Notes: generated by a model not told the origin, from the sequence alone. A DNA stretch of 28,548 nucleotides from Apostichopus parvimensis (GCA_000934455.1 KN882318.1:124501-153048); one strand, 5' to 3'; shown: positions 1-11,780, counted from the stretch's first letter. Program-made: numbers and translations.

Positions 1-3000
1 TACATCAACGTGATTGTGTGACTATCATTCATACACAATAGCACTGGGAAAAAGAGATTTTTTTTTCTTATCCGTTCGAGATTTGGATGCATGATGGGGC
101 TTAAATCGGTCAACCATATCTGGATATTGGTTACATCCTAATCTGTGACCCACCGAGTCACTCTCTCCCTCTTGGTACTGGAAGAAATTTTGGCTTTTTT
201 GTCATTATGGGACCCTTTCTGTTATACATGTGTTCATGAACACACCACCCTTGGAACTGAATCAAACCTACAAAACAAATCTCCCATTTCGTTCAATGCT
301 TTTGTTTCCTTCAATCAATATTTCTTTAAAAAAATCAGTGGAAACCATACCAATATATATCTCACACCACATGCAGTATTTTGGTAAAATTTCAGTTAGT
401 AGTGTTAAAAATTGTATTGTTGTGCTGGACAACCTTCCAATCGCTACTACGTTCACTCCGCTACTTTTTCCAGTGGATCAACCAGTACCTGATTCAGCAT
501 TAACATATTCCAAGTTTATAACAAGAACCTCCTCTTCTCCTCCTCCCCCCCCCCATCCTCTATCCCTCTCTCCTCTGCCCAACCCCTCTTTCAAAAAACT
601 TTCCATACCACCATCATCTTCGTTTGAATTGGCCATCCGGTGACATGTTTACCGATTGTTTTTAACTCAACGATTGCCTTTGGTCTGAAGTAAAACAAAG
701 CAACAAAGACCACAGTTTGTAAGAGATTAGCTCATAAATATCCCCTTTTTTCTATTTGATTACTTCCTAGCATGCTTCCTGAAGTGCTGAGTAAAAATGT
801 TAAAATAGTTTCAAATGTTTTCATCTACTCCCGGCAATTGGTTGAAATGTGGCCATCCCCATAGGCATTCATAGTGACTAACATTAGATCTAAACCAATG
901 TACAGTAGTATGAGATACTGTATCATCTGAATTAAGCAATTCATAACTTCAATTTTAACTCTCATTGCCTCCAGCCTCAGTCTTCCTTCTTCTTCCCCAC
1001 CCCCCATTTTGCTCCCCTCCCCTATCATTCTCCTTGCCCTTCTGCCCGTGGATCTAAGTATATCAACCATCCAAACAAAATATTATGATAAGATTGTACT
1101 TCCGAACAAAAAGAAAAACAACATGGGAGGGAACGTACATACACAACGACTTGGATGGCCTTGAGGCCAATGAAGAAATAATCTAAAAAATTACTTCTTA
1201 TTAAATTTTGTTTCTTCAACTTCAAAAGTAGAAACAAAATGGAGACACTTCATCATTTTTATGTTTCTCCATTTTACCAACCTAGATTTCTGAGCCTTCT
1301 ATATAGTTCCCACTCACTTAAGCCCCAACACATATTATGCCATATTTCGCCCCCCCCCCCCCTTTCCAACCAAAAACAACAAGGCAGACAAATAGTAAGG
1401 ATAACAAAAGGTGTCTTATTCCAAACTACTATTAGCATCAAAACAACAGAATGGAAGACTCCCAAAAACACAAACTATAGTAAAGTCCTCTCCACAGTCA
1501 AGAGCTCCAAACCAAACAACAGAAACAAATTGTCAATATTCTAAAAATAGTGCAATCAGAAACTAAACACCTGAACAAAAGAATTGGGGCACACATATTT
1601 TAAAACTTTTCATGCTACAAAGTTAGTATTGATCATATTTTTAAAATTGCAGGGTTAGACATGGACAGAATAGCTTCCTTTTACTTTTTACTTATACATT
1701 TTCAATTGTTGTGACACTTTTCCACCCCCCCCCTAAAATCTTTTATTCTTTCCCTAAATGTTGACAAACTTATTAAATAATGACCTCAGGTTTTATGTAT
1801 TACATGTTTATTTATTAATTTTTATGTGATTTTTATTGATGGTTTTTGGCATATACAGATTGTTGTTACATTTTAAAGGCTCCATTGTTATCACATCCAT
1901 TTGTCAAAAGTTGTGTTTCTTTCTTTCAATTCATAAAAACCACTAATGGTGATGTTGTATTTTCCTTGTAACCACACAAAAACCCCCGTTTAAACCTAAC
2001 ACCCCTGTAGGACACTTTAAATACTGAGAAGGCAACAAAAACAAGCTGGGTGAGGCCTTGCCACATACACAGTCTAAAGCAAAATTTCCTTCTTTTTTTT
2101 TTTTTCCACTGTGTAAGCCATGCTGGGAAAAACTGCACTCCACTGCAATAACACAATAAAAAGCCCCTATACAATAACCCTCAGTGTACACAGTGCCATC
2201 CAGTCAAGCCACACTGCATTGATATATTGGCAAATGGCTCGAACTCTTTCTGGCTGGCTGTGTACACTCCATGTGAACAAAGTACTGCACAGATAAACTA
2301 AGTACCACAGAGGCTTATACTAGGAACGTAGTACATACAGAAATTGTATGACTAACAGTGCGCACACAGAAACACTGTGCAGATGTGGGCATAGATATGG
2401 GAAAAGTAGTTCCGGCAATTTTGGCTTTATCAAAAGCATCAGGCTTGTGCAGTAGTGTGTGGGTATGTATGGACAATATTGCTGTAACAGAAAAGGTTAG
2501 GGGAAAAGAGACTTGCTTCAATTCAGTCAGTACAACTGTGCTATCGCTATGAGTCTTATGTGTGTGTATGCAATGTGTTATCATGTCTGTTTTTAAAAAA
2601 ACAACAAAACTCATCCTGAGAAAGCTGAAAGTAATGCGTCACCACTCGTGACCACTAACCTCCTTTCTTGGCTTTCAAAGCAAATCGCTGATATTGTCTT
2701 TAAAAAGATGGGAGGGGGGGTAATTTTAAGAGGAAAACTTGAGACCTAAATATGAGGAACTTTTTTTTTTTGCAGAGGGTAAAAAATCTGAAGACGTGGA
2801 TGGGTGTGGTTCGTTCAGTCTGTGTGTAGATAGTGTGACAAAGGTTGCTGCAAATGTGCTACAGTGTCATACATTATACTCGCAAAACACTCGTCCACTG
2901 CAAAATTCATTCTTTAATTGGCAAAGGCGATAGTAGGCTCCCTGTCTCTCTCTCTCCACCTCTCCTTCTACAAGCTCTCAATGGCATCTTCATCATCAAT

Positions 3001-3531
3001 ATGCTACACCTTCTATATATCTCACTGACTTTCACAGACGACAAACAATCATCCAGTTTGTAACAGCTCTCTTGACCTTTCCAGGCAAATCATGTTTTAT
3101 TTCACTCCAGCAATAATTCAGAGGAATTGTAACATTACCCGCTCTCCAGTTGCAAGCCGTAATTCAATCATCCAAACGGCAATACCCATTCATAACATTT
3201 TTTTTTTTTTTCTCTTCTTACATTCTTCCCCAAGGTGACTGTCCTTTCTTTTTGTTTACTACTATTCCTTATTCTCTCTCTCCCTCTGTCTCTGTCGTTT
3301 CTCTATTTTTTTTCCTTTTCCTTTTCTCTCTCCCTCTCTTCCGTTGACAAAACACCGCTCTTCAATCTTGTCGTGACAACATGAAACCCTTCATTCATCA
3401 ATATTCATTAGCATCACAGGTAAACATCACTTGCAGGGCAAAGAAGATGAAGGGGGAAAATACAGAGCCTCCTTGATTTTAATCCCAATTTCTCTCTCTC
3501 TAACTTTCACTCTCTCCTTTACCACTTCCAT

Positions 3532-3545
3532 CCCCCCCCCCCCCC
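3532..3545. repeat. Poly-C run (about 14 C)
   Basis: Long C homopolymer next to CT-rich sequence; similar C runs occur at about 544-553, 1350-1361 and 17541-17552. Confidence 0.8.
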
Positions 3546-4750
3546 ATCAATATTTTTTTTTAAAACAATTTTTGAATGATCTTTGCATGTTCCAATCAAG
3601 GTGCAATGTTCCAAACATTACCGTATGATTAAGTGGGATTTCTGTTTATTTTTGTCACTCAATTTCTCTGACCTCATTAGCAGTGCTCACCTATTCAATA
3701 GTATCATTATACAAACTTGTAACATGTCAAAAAAGCTGTTTGACAACCCCACACACACACAGACAATAAAAAAAAAAAAAATGTGTCAATATTTAATCAA
3801 TGGCAAAATAAAAATTTTCACACCACATTGAACAAACCAATAAGGCATAAACACACTGGTACTTTTTTTGAAGGAACCTTATTTATGTTATTTTAACACA
3901 TCTCATAAAATGATGTCAAGTGTAAACGATGAATTTCTCTCCAAACCTCTCTTTTTTTTTTCTTTCTTCTTTTTCTTTTATACAGCATGACAATAGTTCC
4001 CCTGGATTTTTTTTTTTTTTTTTCTCTTTTTGCCAGATCAAGAAAAGTAAAGAAACAGCAAAGATGAGAGGAGGAGGCAAGACCAAGCAAGGATAGTAAT
4101 CAATAAAAGACTCCAGTCTAGTCAAACACAAACAATGTCATCAACAAAGTTTCCTGCTTCTATCAATGAGAGAGGCCAGAGTGACTAATACCTTGTCAGA
4201 CAATCTGCTCAGAATACATAAAACCCTCCCCCTGGAATTTCATTGAGGCCAATTGAAAACAAGACCTCAAGTGGCTATGGGCTATTTTTAGCAACACCTT
4301 CAAAGGGCTTTCCCCTAAATATGTGTCAATAGTACAACCATGTTGACCTAAATCAATTGCAGGCTTTGAGGTGAGGCAAGGCAAAAAGAAGAAAGAAGGA
4401 AAAAAAAAAAAGAAGAAGTTAAAAAAAAAAAAAAAAACCTCCAAGTCATGTGATAGATTTCTCAGACAGTGGTCTGCACAAGTTCATTGATGAACACTTT
4501 ACAGGTAGCCTGGATGTGGCTTGAGGGTCGTTGCTATGGGTAACGGTGAATATTTACACCTGGCGAATTATGAGGGGGATATTATAACAATTGAGACATG
4601 CCTGAACAATTGAGGATAATGAATAATTCCACAAGGTAACTTAATATCATAGAGCATGGATGAATGAGCATGTGGACGGAGGGTGGGAGAGCTTTGAGGT
4701 ATGCTTAATAACAGAAATTGACATAACCCTGGAGGGTTTTGATTCCATAA

Positions 4751-4775
4751 CGGGGGGGGGGGGGAGAGGAGGAGG
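4751..4775 (+). repeat. Poly-G/GGA tract in intron 4
   Basis: About 13 consecutive G followed by agaggaggagga. Low-complexity sequence with no gene association. Confidence 0.75.
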
Positions 4776-5005
4776 ATAGGACAGATTCCAGTTGATCTCA
4801 TATCATGGATCCCATCCAAAGATATTCTTTATAAGCCTTACTGGTTGATTCATACCACTTCTCAGTATGCAAGAAAAATATCTGTACTTAAAATGGCTAA
4901 CCAAATAGAGGCTCTATCTACCCAAGAAAAGAGCTGACATATATACGTAAGACGCAGTCCGATTAATCTGGCCACCATACATTGCGTTCTCTCATTATAA
5001 CTGTC

Positions 5006-5052
5006 ATGTATCTGTATGTGCGGCTGTATGTGTGGCTGTATGTGCGTATGTT
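5006..5052. repeat. Short tandem repeat, CTGTATGTG-type
   Basis: About four imperfect copies of a 10-13-bp unit (ctgtatgtgYgg) in intron 4. Confidence 0.7.
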
Positions 5053-6248
5053 GGGGTCTTTCTTCAATGGCAGGTATCTCAAGATACTAGATAGAACTTC
5101 ATTGTCACCTAATCAATGATCTCTTGTTCACTCTAGCGATCCGAACAAGGTGTTCAGTGGATAGAATAACTTCGTACTCAACTGAAGACCCCCAATACTG
5201 AAAACAATAATTTAGACACATCTACAGTACGGCTCAAAACTGCACATGAACAACATATGGTACAACAACCACACACGAATTGGTGAAAGTTGGCTTCTCT
5301 GAAGAGAAAACAAGCAATATGTTCACCTGTTACAACTAGCATTAGCATTTAATCTATCTCTCCCATAGAGCATTTCATCTTCTGGCAAAGCCAAAACCAG
5401 ACAAACAGACTGACCGGCCATTGTTCAACACAATTTTGCAAATGCCTTCCAAATCCAACCAAAGACTGCTAGTTTCCACCACTAGGAACAATTTCATAGC
5501 TAATTTTACGTGGAAATCGAAAGGGTTACAAAGTCTATGAATAATTTCTACAAACTCCGAAGTCCTGCGCACACGACGTACAGTACCAAAATCATTGTTT
5601 ACTCGTCAACAGAATTAAAAATGGAACCTAAGCCTCCAGATTCGTTCACGCAATTCAGAAGAAGCCGCTCAATATTCGAAAACAGGACTGCTCACGCTGG
5701 ATGACGACAGCATCACTGCTTTAATAGAAAATATGCCTAATGACGTCACCACTGTTTACAAGCTGTGATTTTGCCCCACTTTTTTTTTTCGCAATCTGGT
5801 GAAACAAGGGGGCACCCGAAAACAATTGTGTTGATCTTTGCTTCACAAGATTTCACCGGGGGGACGACAAACGAGGCATTCTCGCATTGGCAAATGTTTG
5901 CAAGTGAAAGAATGTAAGCATTCTCTTTAAAAGGGTGAATTTTAGCTCATTATGAACAGACCAACAGATCTCTTCCATTTCTTCTTCTCCTTTTGCTTTA
6001 TTCAAAATCTGAAGACGATTTGTTTTTTTTTAAAACCCAATTCGATGTTTTGAGATACAAATCTGCGCAGAGAACGTGTAGGATTTTCTTTCTGAATGGT
6101 TGATTCGGACGGAAGATGGAAGCAGCCAAAGTAAAAAAAAATATATATATATAAAAAAAGCACTTTAAATTTTTTTGGAAAGGTTTGGTATTAAAATCTT
6201 TGCACAATACTCACACTTTTGTGACAATCTTTCGATTTGTACATTTCC

Positions 6249-6271
6249 CTTTTTTTTTTTTTTTTTTTTTT
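6249..6271. repeat. Poly-T tract (about 22 T)
   Basis: Uninterrupted T run in intron 4. On the ARID1 sense strand this is an A run. Confidence 0.85.
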
Positions 6272-7384
6272 AAACACCATGTGATGCCTATTCACTACAG
6301 TAAGTCCCTTATACAGAAAGGCATGACATCTTACTGTGTGTGCTGTGATGAATTCACAGGCTTGTGGGCCATGTACAACACAACTTCCACAAAGGATGAG
6401 GTCACATGACACCTGTCTGCTCCAATCTCACATCTCCCTATGGAATAAAAACCCTACACTATCGTGAGCACCAGTTTCAGGAATTGCAACAAGTTGTTGA
6501 TCTGAATACTTGTTTACTGCAAAATATCCATAGACAGCTTGATGATAGCAATCTGTTGCCATAGTAACTTGTTCATCAAGCTGGTCAAGTAATCCCCTGT
6601 CACACTGAATCCAGAAACCTGCAGACGGTAGTCATGTAAATTAGACCATCAAAATTTTAACGTGTGAGCAGTTTTTGCTGTTGACGTATCTCCTGAAATG
6701 CACTACGAACATGTAGATGCTGCGAGTACTGCTGTGTAAATATGTGGATGAGAGCCATAGTAATGTGACTGTACTACGGGTATCTTAAATGCCCCTCCCT
6801 TCCTCCCTCCCCTCCTCATAAGGCGACAGAAGATGAAAACACAAATGGATGAAGTTCTCCACAAGTTACAAGTGATGTACAATATCATCCACTGAGGCAA
6901 GACATTGTGTCATTACGGCACACAACTATGTTTTTTTCTCTTTCCAAATATTCAGTGATCTAGGTCTTGGGTTTTTATTGCATAAATTTTGACAATGAAT
7001 AAAAACTTTGGAAAATATGTGAGCAAAACAAAACTAAGCCACCTAATAAGGGCAAAAACAGTTACCTGTAGGTACTTGAGGGGTACAAAGAGAAGGCTGC
7101 CCTACTGGAAGTCACCAGTTGCTAAGAGTGTACACTGTACAGTACCAAAAGGTTTTCAGATCCCCAGAGGCAGGACAGAAATAGAGTGCTAAGGTTATGA
7201 GGAGACAGGTAAACGTGGCAGCTCTTAATTCCAGCCTCTTTACATTTCGAATCGTGACAAATGTTTCATACCACAATGCAGCTCTCATTGTTATGAAATC
7301 GCAGGACCCTGCGTCCCGGGCACAGATGATACCCCAAGACTAACGCAAAGACGCAATGTTTATAAATTGCTTGCTTTTTGAAAA

Positions 7385-7426
7385 GAAGGAGAAGAAGAAG
7401 AAGAAGAAGACGAAGAAGAAGAAGAT
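7385..7426. repeat. GAA microsatellite
   Basis: Imperfect (GAA)n of about 40 bp abutting the left target-site duplication of the hAT element, so the element inserted at the edge of a purine tract. Confidence 0.9.
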
Positions 7427-7434
7427 GAAAACAG
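7427..7434. repeat. Left 8-bp target-site duplication of hAT element
   Basis: gaaaacag immediately left of the TAGTG terminus; an identical copy lies right of the element. Confidence 0.85.
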
Positions 7435-8494
7435 TAGTGTTTGCACGGGTTATCCGGATACCCGGGTACCCGCCCGACGCGATACTATCCGGTTCCTAAT
7501 TTATTACCCGAATCCTACGCAAAGTGTGATTTTTAAAATAAAAAATTTGTCAAACTGACGGTTAGGCAGATTTCCCATTGACTTAGTGTGGTGTTAGGCT
7601 ACCATGTGGTCGATGATAACAGCAATAACGAAGGTAACCACCCGACGCGATACTACTCGGTTCCTAATTTATTATCCGAATCCTACGCAAAGTGTGATTT
7701 AAAAAAAAATAAAAAAATTGCAAACCGATAGTTAGGCAGATTTCCCATTGACTTAGTGTGGTGTTAGGCTACCATGTGGTCGGAGATAACAGCAAAAACG
7801 AAAGTATTCCATAGATATCTTATAACTGCGTCACAATTTCAGCTACTAAACAGATGGCTAGGCTAGATACCCCATTGACTTAGTGTGGTGTTAGGCAACC
7901 ATGTGGAAGAAATTATTATTTATTCATTCGTTTATTTCATAGAAGGAAAAGCTGACAAGGAATTTTACGAGATGTTTATGGATTATAGATGGGATAACTA
8001 AAAAATAATAATCACAAGTGGCTTTTTACTGATCGTTTATTCCAAATGCGATCAAATTGCGCAAATCGCGCAATCTCGCGGCTAATGCGAACCTTGGGCC
8101 TGCATAATAGATAGAAGTAGTAACAACTGTTTAAGAGCTAAATTGGATATTTACATGGTCTGATCCAATAGACCTGTAGAGCAAGCATAATCAGCGGCGG
8201 CAGTGCGATGTTAGTAGTAATGTTAATTACATAAATTTATTAACAAGTTAATGAAAGAAACAAAAGCAAATAGAAATTATTGAAGAATGTTTTATACCTT
8301 ATCTTACACCTACTTATTTGAACATGAAAACATTTTCAGTAGAGAATATAATTCATTTATTATAGCATCCAATATGTAATTTCTTGAAAATCGCGATACA
8401 CGAGGGTAAATAATTTTTTCCGGGTACCCGGATACCCGACGGGTAACGGCTCTCGGGTACCCGGTTCCCGATTTTTGGACCCGTGTAAACACTA
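7435..8494. mobile_element. Non-autonomous hAT transposon (1,060 bp)
   Basis: The ends are inverted repeats: TAGTGTTTGCACGGGT at 7435-7450 against TAGTGTTTACACGGGT read inward from 8494 (15 of 16 match). Both ends continue into GGGTACCCG-type palindromic subterminal motifs. The element is bounded on both sides by an exact 8-bp direct repeat, gaaaacag (7427-7434 and 8495-8502). An 8-bp target-site duplication with TAGTG/CAGTG-type termini is the hallmark of the hAT superfamily. There is no transposase: no frame longer than about 90 residues and none with a BED finger or hATC domain, so it would have needed enzyme from an autonomous relative. The left half is 168-170-bp tandem repeats. It lies in ARID1 intron 4. 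The near-identical TIRs and exact TSD suggest a fairly recent insertion. Confidence 0.88.
7473..7912. repeat. 168-170-bp tandem repeats inside the hAT element
   Basis: Two nearly full units start at 7473 and 7641 (both begin cccgacgcgatacta) and share the block cccattgacttagtgtgg at 7574 and 7744. A third partial copy of that block is at 7871, 127 bp further. The units differ by small indels in A-rich stretches and a few substitutions. Confidence 0.88.
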
Positions 8495-8502
8495 GAAAAC
8501 AG
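8495..8502. repeat. Right 8-bp target-site duplication of hAT element
   Basis: gaaaacag immediately right of the CACTA terminus, identical to the left copy at 7427-7434. Confidence 0.85.
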
Positions 8503-9718
8503 CAACCACAAAAACATGCACTTGAAAGTTACACAGTGCTTGCCAAAACATGTTCGACTAAGACCAAAAATTTGGCTTCTTAAAATTAGCAAATCTATGA
8601 ATCTGAACGATGAAATGTTTGCCAATACTGAACAGCAAATTTCGATGCATTGGAAGAAGGCTGCACCATATTTTATGGAACAGAGCTCTGTAGTCTAACA
8701 ATAGTCCACAGTACTCCCTCACATGTACAGAGCCTAACAGAGGGTTATGTAACCTTCTCAAAAACTTGTCACAATTTAGGGAGGAGGATTTGACAAAGAA
8801 ACAAAACAATGAATATAGAGTATACTATTTTAAAGAACAATGGTGCCATGAAAACATCACAGATAATCCATCCACTGTGAGGCATTTTTAAGGGGGTGAC
8901 AAGCATAAATATAGCTAGAAACATAATAATAATTTAGTGTTCAAAATTCTAGGCAACAAGTTTTGGAAGGCTCAGAATTTTGCCCCCTTTATAATTTTTT
9001 TTTTTAAATTATGATTATAATGTGTCCCATACATCTTTGAACTTGTATAGCATTTTGTATAGCATTTTACAATCTGACAACGAATAAAGTACTCCCTGTT
9101 CCTTTTCATAGCCAGCATTCCTGGAGGCAGTAACCAGATATTGAGAAAGGATTTATTTCGCAAGCTTCAGAAAGGCAGAGGGGAAGGATAGGGGAGGGGC
9201 GTCTGGTAACCCTCCAACGTGAAATTAAACAACGGAGGCATACACACCGTGCACATAATGCTTACAAATGTAGCAGCCACTTTCAACTATTCAAAGGATT
9301 CCGTACTGCGGAGTGAAAGTGTAACAATTCTGTGCTCTATCCCTCTCTCCCCATCTACTGGAAAACAATAGCCCTTGTAATAAGAACGGTAACGGAAAAA
9401 TTTCCTGCTGCAGCTGCTTTCTCTTTCGATGACCAACTTTTGGAAAAGGACTGTAATGACTGTAATGTCTATAGCAGATAATATGCAACCTAGGCTCTTC
9501 ATCTGAGTCTCTATCAAACTGGCCACTTGATAACCACGTGATTGCTGCCGCAATGAAAGGTCGTAGGGTAGTGGTGGCACACAGAGATTGTAAGGGGGAG
9601 AGAGAACAGCCATGAGAGATCAAAGTTTCGAAGAGGCTATCACTGGATGGGCACAGGGTAGGCTTGATTGGTTGGTTGGTGAACAAAGCAAAGAGATGCC
9701 TGTAATATTTTTTTTTAA

Positions 9719-9739
9719 GGGGGGGTGGGAGGGGGGTGG
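9719..9739 (+). repeat. G-quadruplex-forming tract
   Basis: Runs of seven, three, six and three G separated by single bases fit the G3+N1-7 quadruplex rule on the plus strand, which is the template strand of ARID1. (TGGT)n-like sequence follows. Confidence 0.7.
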
Positions 9740-9777
9740 GTTGGTTGGTTTGGTTTGATGGGTGTGTGGTCCTTCTA

Positions 9778-9860
9778 AGATGCACTTTCATCATCATAGG
9801 ATGCACTTTCACCCATCATAGGATGCACTTTCACCCATCATAGGATGCACTTTCACCCAT
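9778..9860. repeat. 22-bp minisatellite, about 3.8 copies
   Basis: The unit aggatgcactttcacccatcat is perfect at 9798-9819 and 9820-9841, truncated at 9842-9860, and preceded by a slightly diverged 20-bp copy. It lies in ARID1 intron 4 beside G- and TGGT-rich DNA. Confidence 0.92.
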
Positions 9861-10209
9861 TTGTTGTTTTGCTTTGCTCTGTGTAAATATACACATTGTT
9901 CTATGTACATGTAGGAAAGTGACTTGCTCTGCTTCATATGCCATAAAGTGGGTGGGATGAAGGTATTAGGATTTGGGGAGGGGGTTGGGTAGAAGATGTC
10001 ATCGTTGTTTTGTTTGGTTATTAGTACAGTAGGTGTGTGTACTTGAATATCTGTCTCGTAAGATATTTTTGTAACATGTATAACAACGAGATTGCCATGC
10101 CTCATGGTGCCTCATCCCACCCCTTCCCTCATCCCCCAACCCTCTCCCCCTCTCCCATCCCACCCAAAAACAACAGAGGACAGAAGAAGGTTAAGTGTGC
10201 TGGACTTAC

Positions 10210-10389
10210 CGGTAGACTAGAAGGTCTGTTGTTTGCATTCTCCTGATCCTGAAGTTGTGATTTGGCATCTTGGCTAGGAGCTGAGGAAGCCTGAGGTGGT
10301 GCAGCCAATTGACTTGCGGGAAGGGCTTGGGGTGCCGGAGGTTCATCTTTCATGGTTACTTGCGAAGGGGCTTGACTGGAGGGCACATC
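10210..10389 (-). CDS. ARID1: ARID1 exon 4 (60 residues, ends at RPSSLP)
   Basis: Internal exon of 180 nt, phase 0 at both ends. The acceptor ends CCATTGCAG to the right of 10389; the donor GTAAGT begins at 10209. The peptide starts DVPSSQAPSQVTMKDEPPAP and ends ENANNRPSSLP. Two blocks match vertebrate ARID1: PQASSAPS corresponds to SQASSAPS of ARID1A, and RPSSLP corresponds to the start of the RPSSLPDLSGSIDDLP block that is nearly identical in ARID1A and ARID1B. The exon stops exactly after RPSSLP, so the next exon should open with the DLSGSIDDLP-like sequence. I could not find that sequence in the remaining 10.2 kb, so it should lie beyond the left edge. This is the most diagnostic exon in the window. 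Confidence 0.88.
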
Positions 10390-11174
10390 CTGCAATGGGG
10401 GTACACATGACTACTGTGTTATATCTTTATACTTCATTATGTAACAATGGGTCATAGGTTCTCCACAACAGTGGTACTGTAAATACCCAAAAAACATTGT
10501 TCATGGCAAGGGAATCTCAAAATTCAGATTTCTCAAAACCCCTCATTTTAAAGGGTACTTTCAGAACTTGGATCACAGGAGAAAAAAGAGATCGACGCCA
10601 TCCTTGAACTATTTCTTATTTAAAGTGTTTCTTTGGTTTCATTTACCTCTCTTTTCAATTTTGACGTAGTTAACGGAAGCAAGTGATATGCATATAGAAT
10701 TATCAAGACACGTACAATTATTGCAAAAAAGTGTTATCTCTGTCTGCCTTCAAATCATCATTAACCCCTGCCCCCCTCCCTCCCCACACACCCTACCTCA
10801 TTACCAAGAACAGAAAGGTAAACAATGGTCATAATTCATGACACTTATACTAACTAATGCAGTACTGTGCTACTTTGACAGTTTCACTTAAGAAAGGTTA
10901 TTTACTTGTTTTGTTGTATTCAAGAGCAGCTAAGTTTTTTTTTTTTTTTAAATTCAAATGGGAAATGAGTAAGCCCCCCCCCACTCCCCCTGTAACATCG
11001 CAGATTAAAGTATATTCAAAGTATAGGCCTGTTCACCGCTTCCATTGAAAACAAATAACAGTTTATGAGTTGGACAAATGAACTCTTTAACATTTGCCTG
11101 AAATGCGTCAAATGATTTTGTCAGACCTAGGAAGAAACATGTCAAGAAAAAATCAAAGATTATTAGATGGTTAC
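10390..11174 (-). other. ARID1 intron 3 (0.8 kb)
   Basis: It lies between exon 3 (donor GTAACC at 11174) and exon 4 (acceptor TTGCAG ending at 10390). It contains C-rich tracts near 10768-10790 and 10975-10990 and a T-run near 10937. No genes or mobile elements were recognised. Confidence 0.82.
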
Positions 11175-11780
11175 CTGTTGTTGTTGATTATTATGCGGCG
11201 GCCAGTTCCCTTGCTGTTGTTGTTGTTGATCAGTTACTGATGGTTGCTGCTGGGCCTGCTGCATGGATGGATATGATTGTTGTGGAGGAGTCTGCTGCTG
11301 CTGTGGTCGAGGTGGCATTTGCTGTTGTTGCTGTTGTTGTAGCTGTTGTTGTTGATGTTGCAACTGTGACATGCTTTGTTCTGGTTGTTGTTGCTGCTGC
11401 TGTTGCTGTGACATAGTCTGTGGCTGTTGCTGATGTTGGGATATTGGTGGTTGTTGTTGTTGTGACTGTTGCGCTGCAGCCTGTTGTGCTGCAGCCTGTT
11501 GTGCTGCAACCTGTTGTGCTGCAACCTGTTGTGACTGCTGCTGCTGCTGCTGTTGATGTTCCTGCTGTTGTTGCTGCTGCTGTTGTTGTTGGGCCAACTG
11601 TTGCTGAGGCTGTGCTGGGGTGGTAGCCCTCTGCTGAGGTACAGGGGCGTTAGCCTGACCGTATGCCTCCTGAGAGGGAGGTTGAACGTGAGAACCGAAA
11701 CCAGCAGTAGGAGCTTGGCCCGGCTGTTGCTGTGCAAAGGACATTCCCTGTGACTGCGGACCATAAGGCGGGGGCATTGT
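11175..11780 (-). CDS. ARID1: ARID1 exon 3, glutamine-rich (202 residues)
   Basis: Internal exon of 606 nt, phase 0 at both ends. The acceptor is a pyrimidine-rich stretch ending CACCTGTAG before 11780; the donor GTAACC starts at 11174. The peptide starts TMPPPYGPQSQGMSFAQQQ. About 94 of 202 residues are glutamine, in runs of up to 10, interrupted by P, H, S, M and A. Near the middle (11471-11533) there is a five-residue repeat, (V/A)AAQQ, four copies. CAA and CAG codons are mixed, so it is not a pure CAG tract. ARID1A has a comparable Q/P/S-rich stretch at this place in the gene. The segment is expected to be disordered and to contribute to condensate-type or activator contacts; that role is known for the family rather than shown here. 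Antisense open frames across this exon are by-products of the repeats. Confidence 0.88.
11471..11533 (-). repeat. 15-bp coding tandem repeat in the polyQ exon
   Basis: About four copies of a 15-bp unit (plus-strand form tgttgtgctgcagcc) encode (V/A)AAQQ in the ARID1 frame. Copies nearer 11533 carry caacc and encode Val; copies nearer 11471 carry cagcc and encode Ala. The unit length is a multiple of three, so copy-number change keeps the reading frame. Confidence 0.9.

Larger units (their letters stand above)
1..10209 (-). other. ARID1 intron 4, partial (at least 10.2 kb)
   Basis: It begins at the donor GTAAGT (10209) and continues past the left edge. I looked on the minus strand for the conserved block expected after RPSSLP (DLSGSIDDLP-like) and for P/Q/S/G-rich frames typical of ARID1, and found none. 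The region 1-7380 is AT-rich with polypyrimidine tracts (for example 2940-2960, 3265-3345, 3488-3540), poly-A/T and C/G runs, and nothing I can assign to a gene. It holds a GAA microsatellite at 7.4 kb, a hAT element at 7.4-8.5 kb, and G-rich and minisatellite DNA at 9.6-9.9 kb. The open frames around 5.5-5.7 kb and 9.3-9.8 kb have no recognisable domain and are probably chance. Confidence 0.7.

Noticed and set aside
2939..3100. Minus-strand frame near a short IDDEDAIESL-like peptide
   Set aside because: The acidic peptide is preceded within two codons by a stop and lacks a good acceptor. The alternative frame is about 60 residues of Arg-rich low complexity. It does not match the ARID1 block expected next.
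5510..5760. Small open frames plus a CRE, considered as an internal promoter or first exon
   Set aside because: Frames on both strands are short, with no GT donor in register and no conserved motif. The CRE alone is not enough.
9291..9812. 173-residue minus-strand frame in intron 4
   Set aside because: It translates the 22-bp minisatellite and the G/TGGT tract; composition is low-complexity and no domain is visible.
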